From positions 248,001-312,000 of the forward strand of contig CAYXYB010000001.1 of assembly GCA_964469215.1 (NCBI GenBank): DNA of 64,000 nt, read 5' to 3'. The position numbers and the translations under genes were made by a program. Shown in pieces: positions 63,013 through 64,000 of this stretch (position 1 is the stretch's first letter; the number at the start of each line of letters is the position of its first letter). The notes beneath the pieces are model-generated. The model saw nothing but the letters and a program-made list of their open reading frames with translations. It was not told the origin of the DNA and did no database searches. This DNA comes from SKPS01 sp964469215 (lineage in GTDB: Bacteria; Bacteroidota; Bacteroidia; Bacteroidales; SKPS01).

Positions 63013-63999
63013 TTATTTGATATTTTTTCTGTACAACTGATATTCCCAGATAATGGCATTGTAGAACATATCTCCAATAAGTCTGGCCCCCCGGGGTGAG
63101 AAATGTGTATAATCTGAGGCTGCCAGTGGTGGATTGGCTGCTACCCAGGCAGGCATTGAATTATATCCTCCCATTGCTTCATACATATCCCAATAGACAG
63201 CCCCTGCTCTGAAAGTGGCTTTTTTTAGAGCATCCCTTACGTTCTCCAGCAAAGGGAATGTTATGTAATGCTCCTTCTCCTTTTTTGACATATCCGAAGG
63301 CCCGATCACAATGAAACAGGCAGAAGGCCTCAGCCTCTTCAACAGCATGAGCTGACTATAAAACCAGTTGCCATAGCTTGCACACTCCTTCTCATCCTTA
63401 ATATATGGCATCACATTACCACCAAACTGCAGGATGAACAATTCCACGTTGAGGGCATCGTACATCTGCTTCAACTGTCCGCTGTTCATCCTTGTAAAAA
63501 CGGTACCTGAACTACCTCGCATTGCTATATTGTCAACAAACACCCCGGGGCCGGATGTAAGGTCAACTCCATAGATGTCAGGGCTGTCGAATCCGGAAAA
63601 AGTAATGGTGACCTCACTGCTACCTGTGTTGGCAGATATGATACGCATATTCTGCTCTATGGAATCGGAACGGAGTACACCTGATGACCCTGCAATCTCA
63701 ACATAAACAGGCGATCTGGCATTACCTGCAAAGACTCTGCAGGTGCTGAATGGGTACCCTGTACCTTTGAAGGTAACCGAAGCATTGTACAACAAAGAGT
63801 CGTTGGTAAGTGAATCATTCACATAAGGGAGAAACCTTGAAAAGCTTGCCATAGCGCCGAATCCTGAATGAGATACCTTCTCGCGGGGTCCGAAAAGGGC
63901 ATAACGTTGCCATCGCCCGGAGAGGGACCGGTTAACAGCCATTGAATTGTAGAGGTCTACAACAGGCACCAGGCCGGGCCCGGAACCCCCGAACTGCGA
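63013..63999 (-). CDS. SGNH-type protein, second copy (5' end beyond window)
   Basis: About 328 residues are visible and the frame is open to the window edge, so the N-terminus and the catalytic Ser block are not in view. The visible part starts SQFGGSGPGLVPVVDLYNSM and has FQFGGN-like block LFILQFGGNVMPYI and the C-terminal SDYTHFSPRGARLIGDMFYNAI (D-x-x-H). It is a paralogue of the gene 9 bp downstream. A GTG at 63969 is a possible internal start but unlikely, because the sequence before it fits the family. Confidence 0.85.
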   Translation of the reverse strand, partial: SQFGGSGPGLVPVVDLYNSMAVNRSLSGRWQRYALFGPREKVSHSGFGAMASFSRFLPYVNDSLTNDSLLYNASVTFKGTGYPFSTCRVFAGNARSPVYVEIAGSSGVLRSDSIEQNMRIISANTGSSEVTITFSGFDSPDIYGVDLTSGPGVFVDNIAMRGSSGTVFTRMNSGQLKQMYDALNVELFILQFGGNVMPYIKDEKECASYGNWFYSQLMLLKRLRPSACFIVIGPSDMSKKEKEHYITFPLLENVRDALKKATFRAGAVYWDMYEAMGGYNSMPAWVAANPPLAASDYTHFSPRGARLIGDMFYNAIIWEYQLYRKNIK

Positions 64000-64000
64000 C

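Overview
The window reads as chromosome of a member of the Bacteroidota, probably Bacteroidales-like or a related lineage; I cannot place it to genus. Three things support this. Several exported proteins end in type IX secretion (T9SS) sorting domains of type A or type B. Families nearly restricted to the phylum are present (DUF4837 and DUF4270 lipoproteins, a stand-alone glycogen-synthase N-terminal domain next to glmS). The promoter -7 box TAnnTTTG, typical of the phylum, recurs just upstream of most genes. There are no rRNA, tRNA, CRISPR or intact insertion-sequence genes.

Layout. (1) 1-5.1 kb is a defence island: the tail of a type I restriction specificity gene hsdS, a three-Cys-motif pair (tcmP and a DUF5131/Gp37-Gp68 protein), then hsdR, all tightly packed on the plus strand. 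It ends in a degraded DUF4143-type ATPase fragment. (2) 5.1-16.1 kb is respiration and redox: frdCAB (type B succinate dehydrogenase/fumarate reductase), two adjacent aminopeptidase P paralogues, a 570-bp gene-free stretch with dispersed inverted repeats, nrfHA (nitrite to ammonia), an Fe-type superoxide dismutase and a lysine 6-dehydrogenase/saccharopine dehydrogenase-like enzyme. (3) 16.1-31.3 kb mixes housekeeping genes (elbB, tcdA, a TatD-family gene, gltX) with exported proteins, among them a 1179-residue TPR protein and two large T9SS cargoes; the largest has a poly-G/poly-C tract at its 5' end. (4) 31.3-45.6 kb holds a transposase-like remnant, a membrane protein/XRE regulator pair with a putative operator, three T9SS cargo proteins (M28 and M1 peptidases and a BNR/sialidase-like protein), mntP, a lytic transglycosylase, a DUF4837 lipoprotein, a YfcC-family transporter, an M14 peptidase and an unrecognised four-repeat protein. 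(5) 45.6-56.5 kb is core metabolism and envelope: glmS, a DUF4270 lipoprotein and a GT5-like protein in one operon, divergent from panC, panD and an LPG-synthase-TM flippase-like protein; then an AAA/DUF4143 ATPase, a lipoprotein cyclophilin, rfaE2, radA and a double-CDGSH protein. (6) 56.5-64 kb is envelope: a membrane-anchored unknown, an OmpA-domain coiled-coil lipoprotein, a GT-C glycosyltransferase, and an MBOAT acyltransferase with two SGNH proteins, which looks like a polysaccharide O-acylation locus.

How it works together. Fumarate reductase and NrfHA suggest menaquinone-linked anaerobic respiration with fumarate and nitrite as acceptors, with superoxide dismutase for oxygen exposure. 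Multiple exported peptidases, two cytosolic Xaa-Pro peptidases, an amino-acid/dicarboxylate-type carrier and a lysine dehydrogenase-like enzyme suggest a proteolytic lifestyle (inference).

Most likely under-described elements: the three-Cys-motif pair embedded between hsdS and hsdR; the three 18-residue Cys-rich repeats inside HsdR; the four-repeat OB/S1-like protein at 44.7 kb; and the homopolymer tract at the start of the giant T9SS cargo gene.
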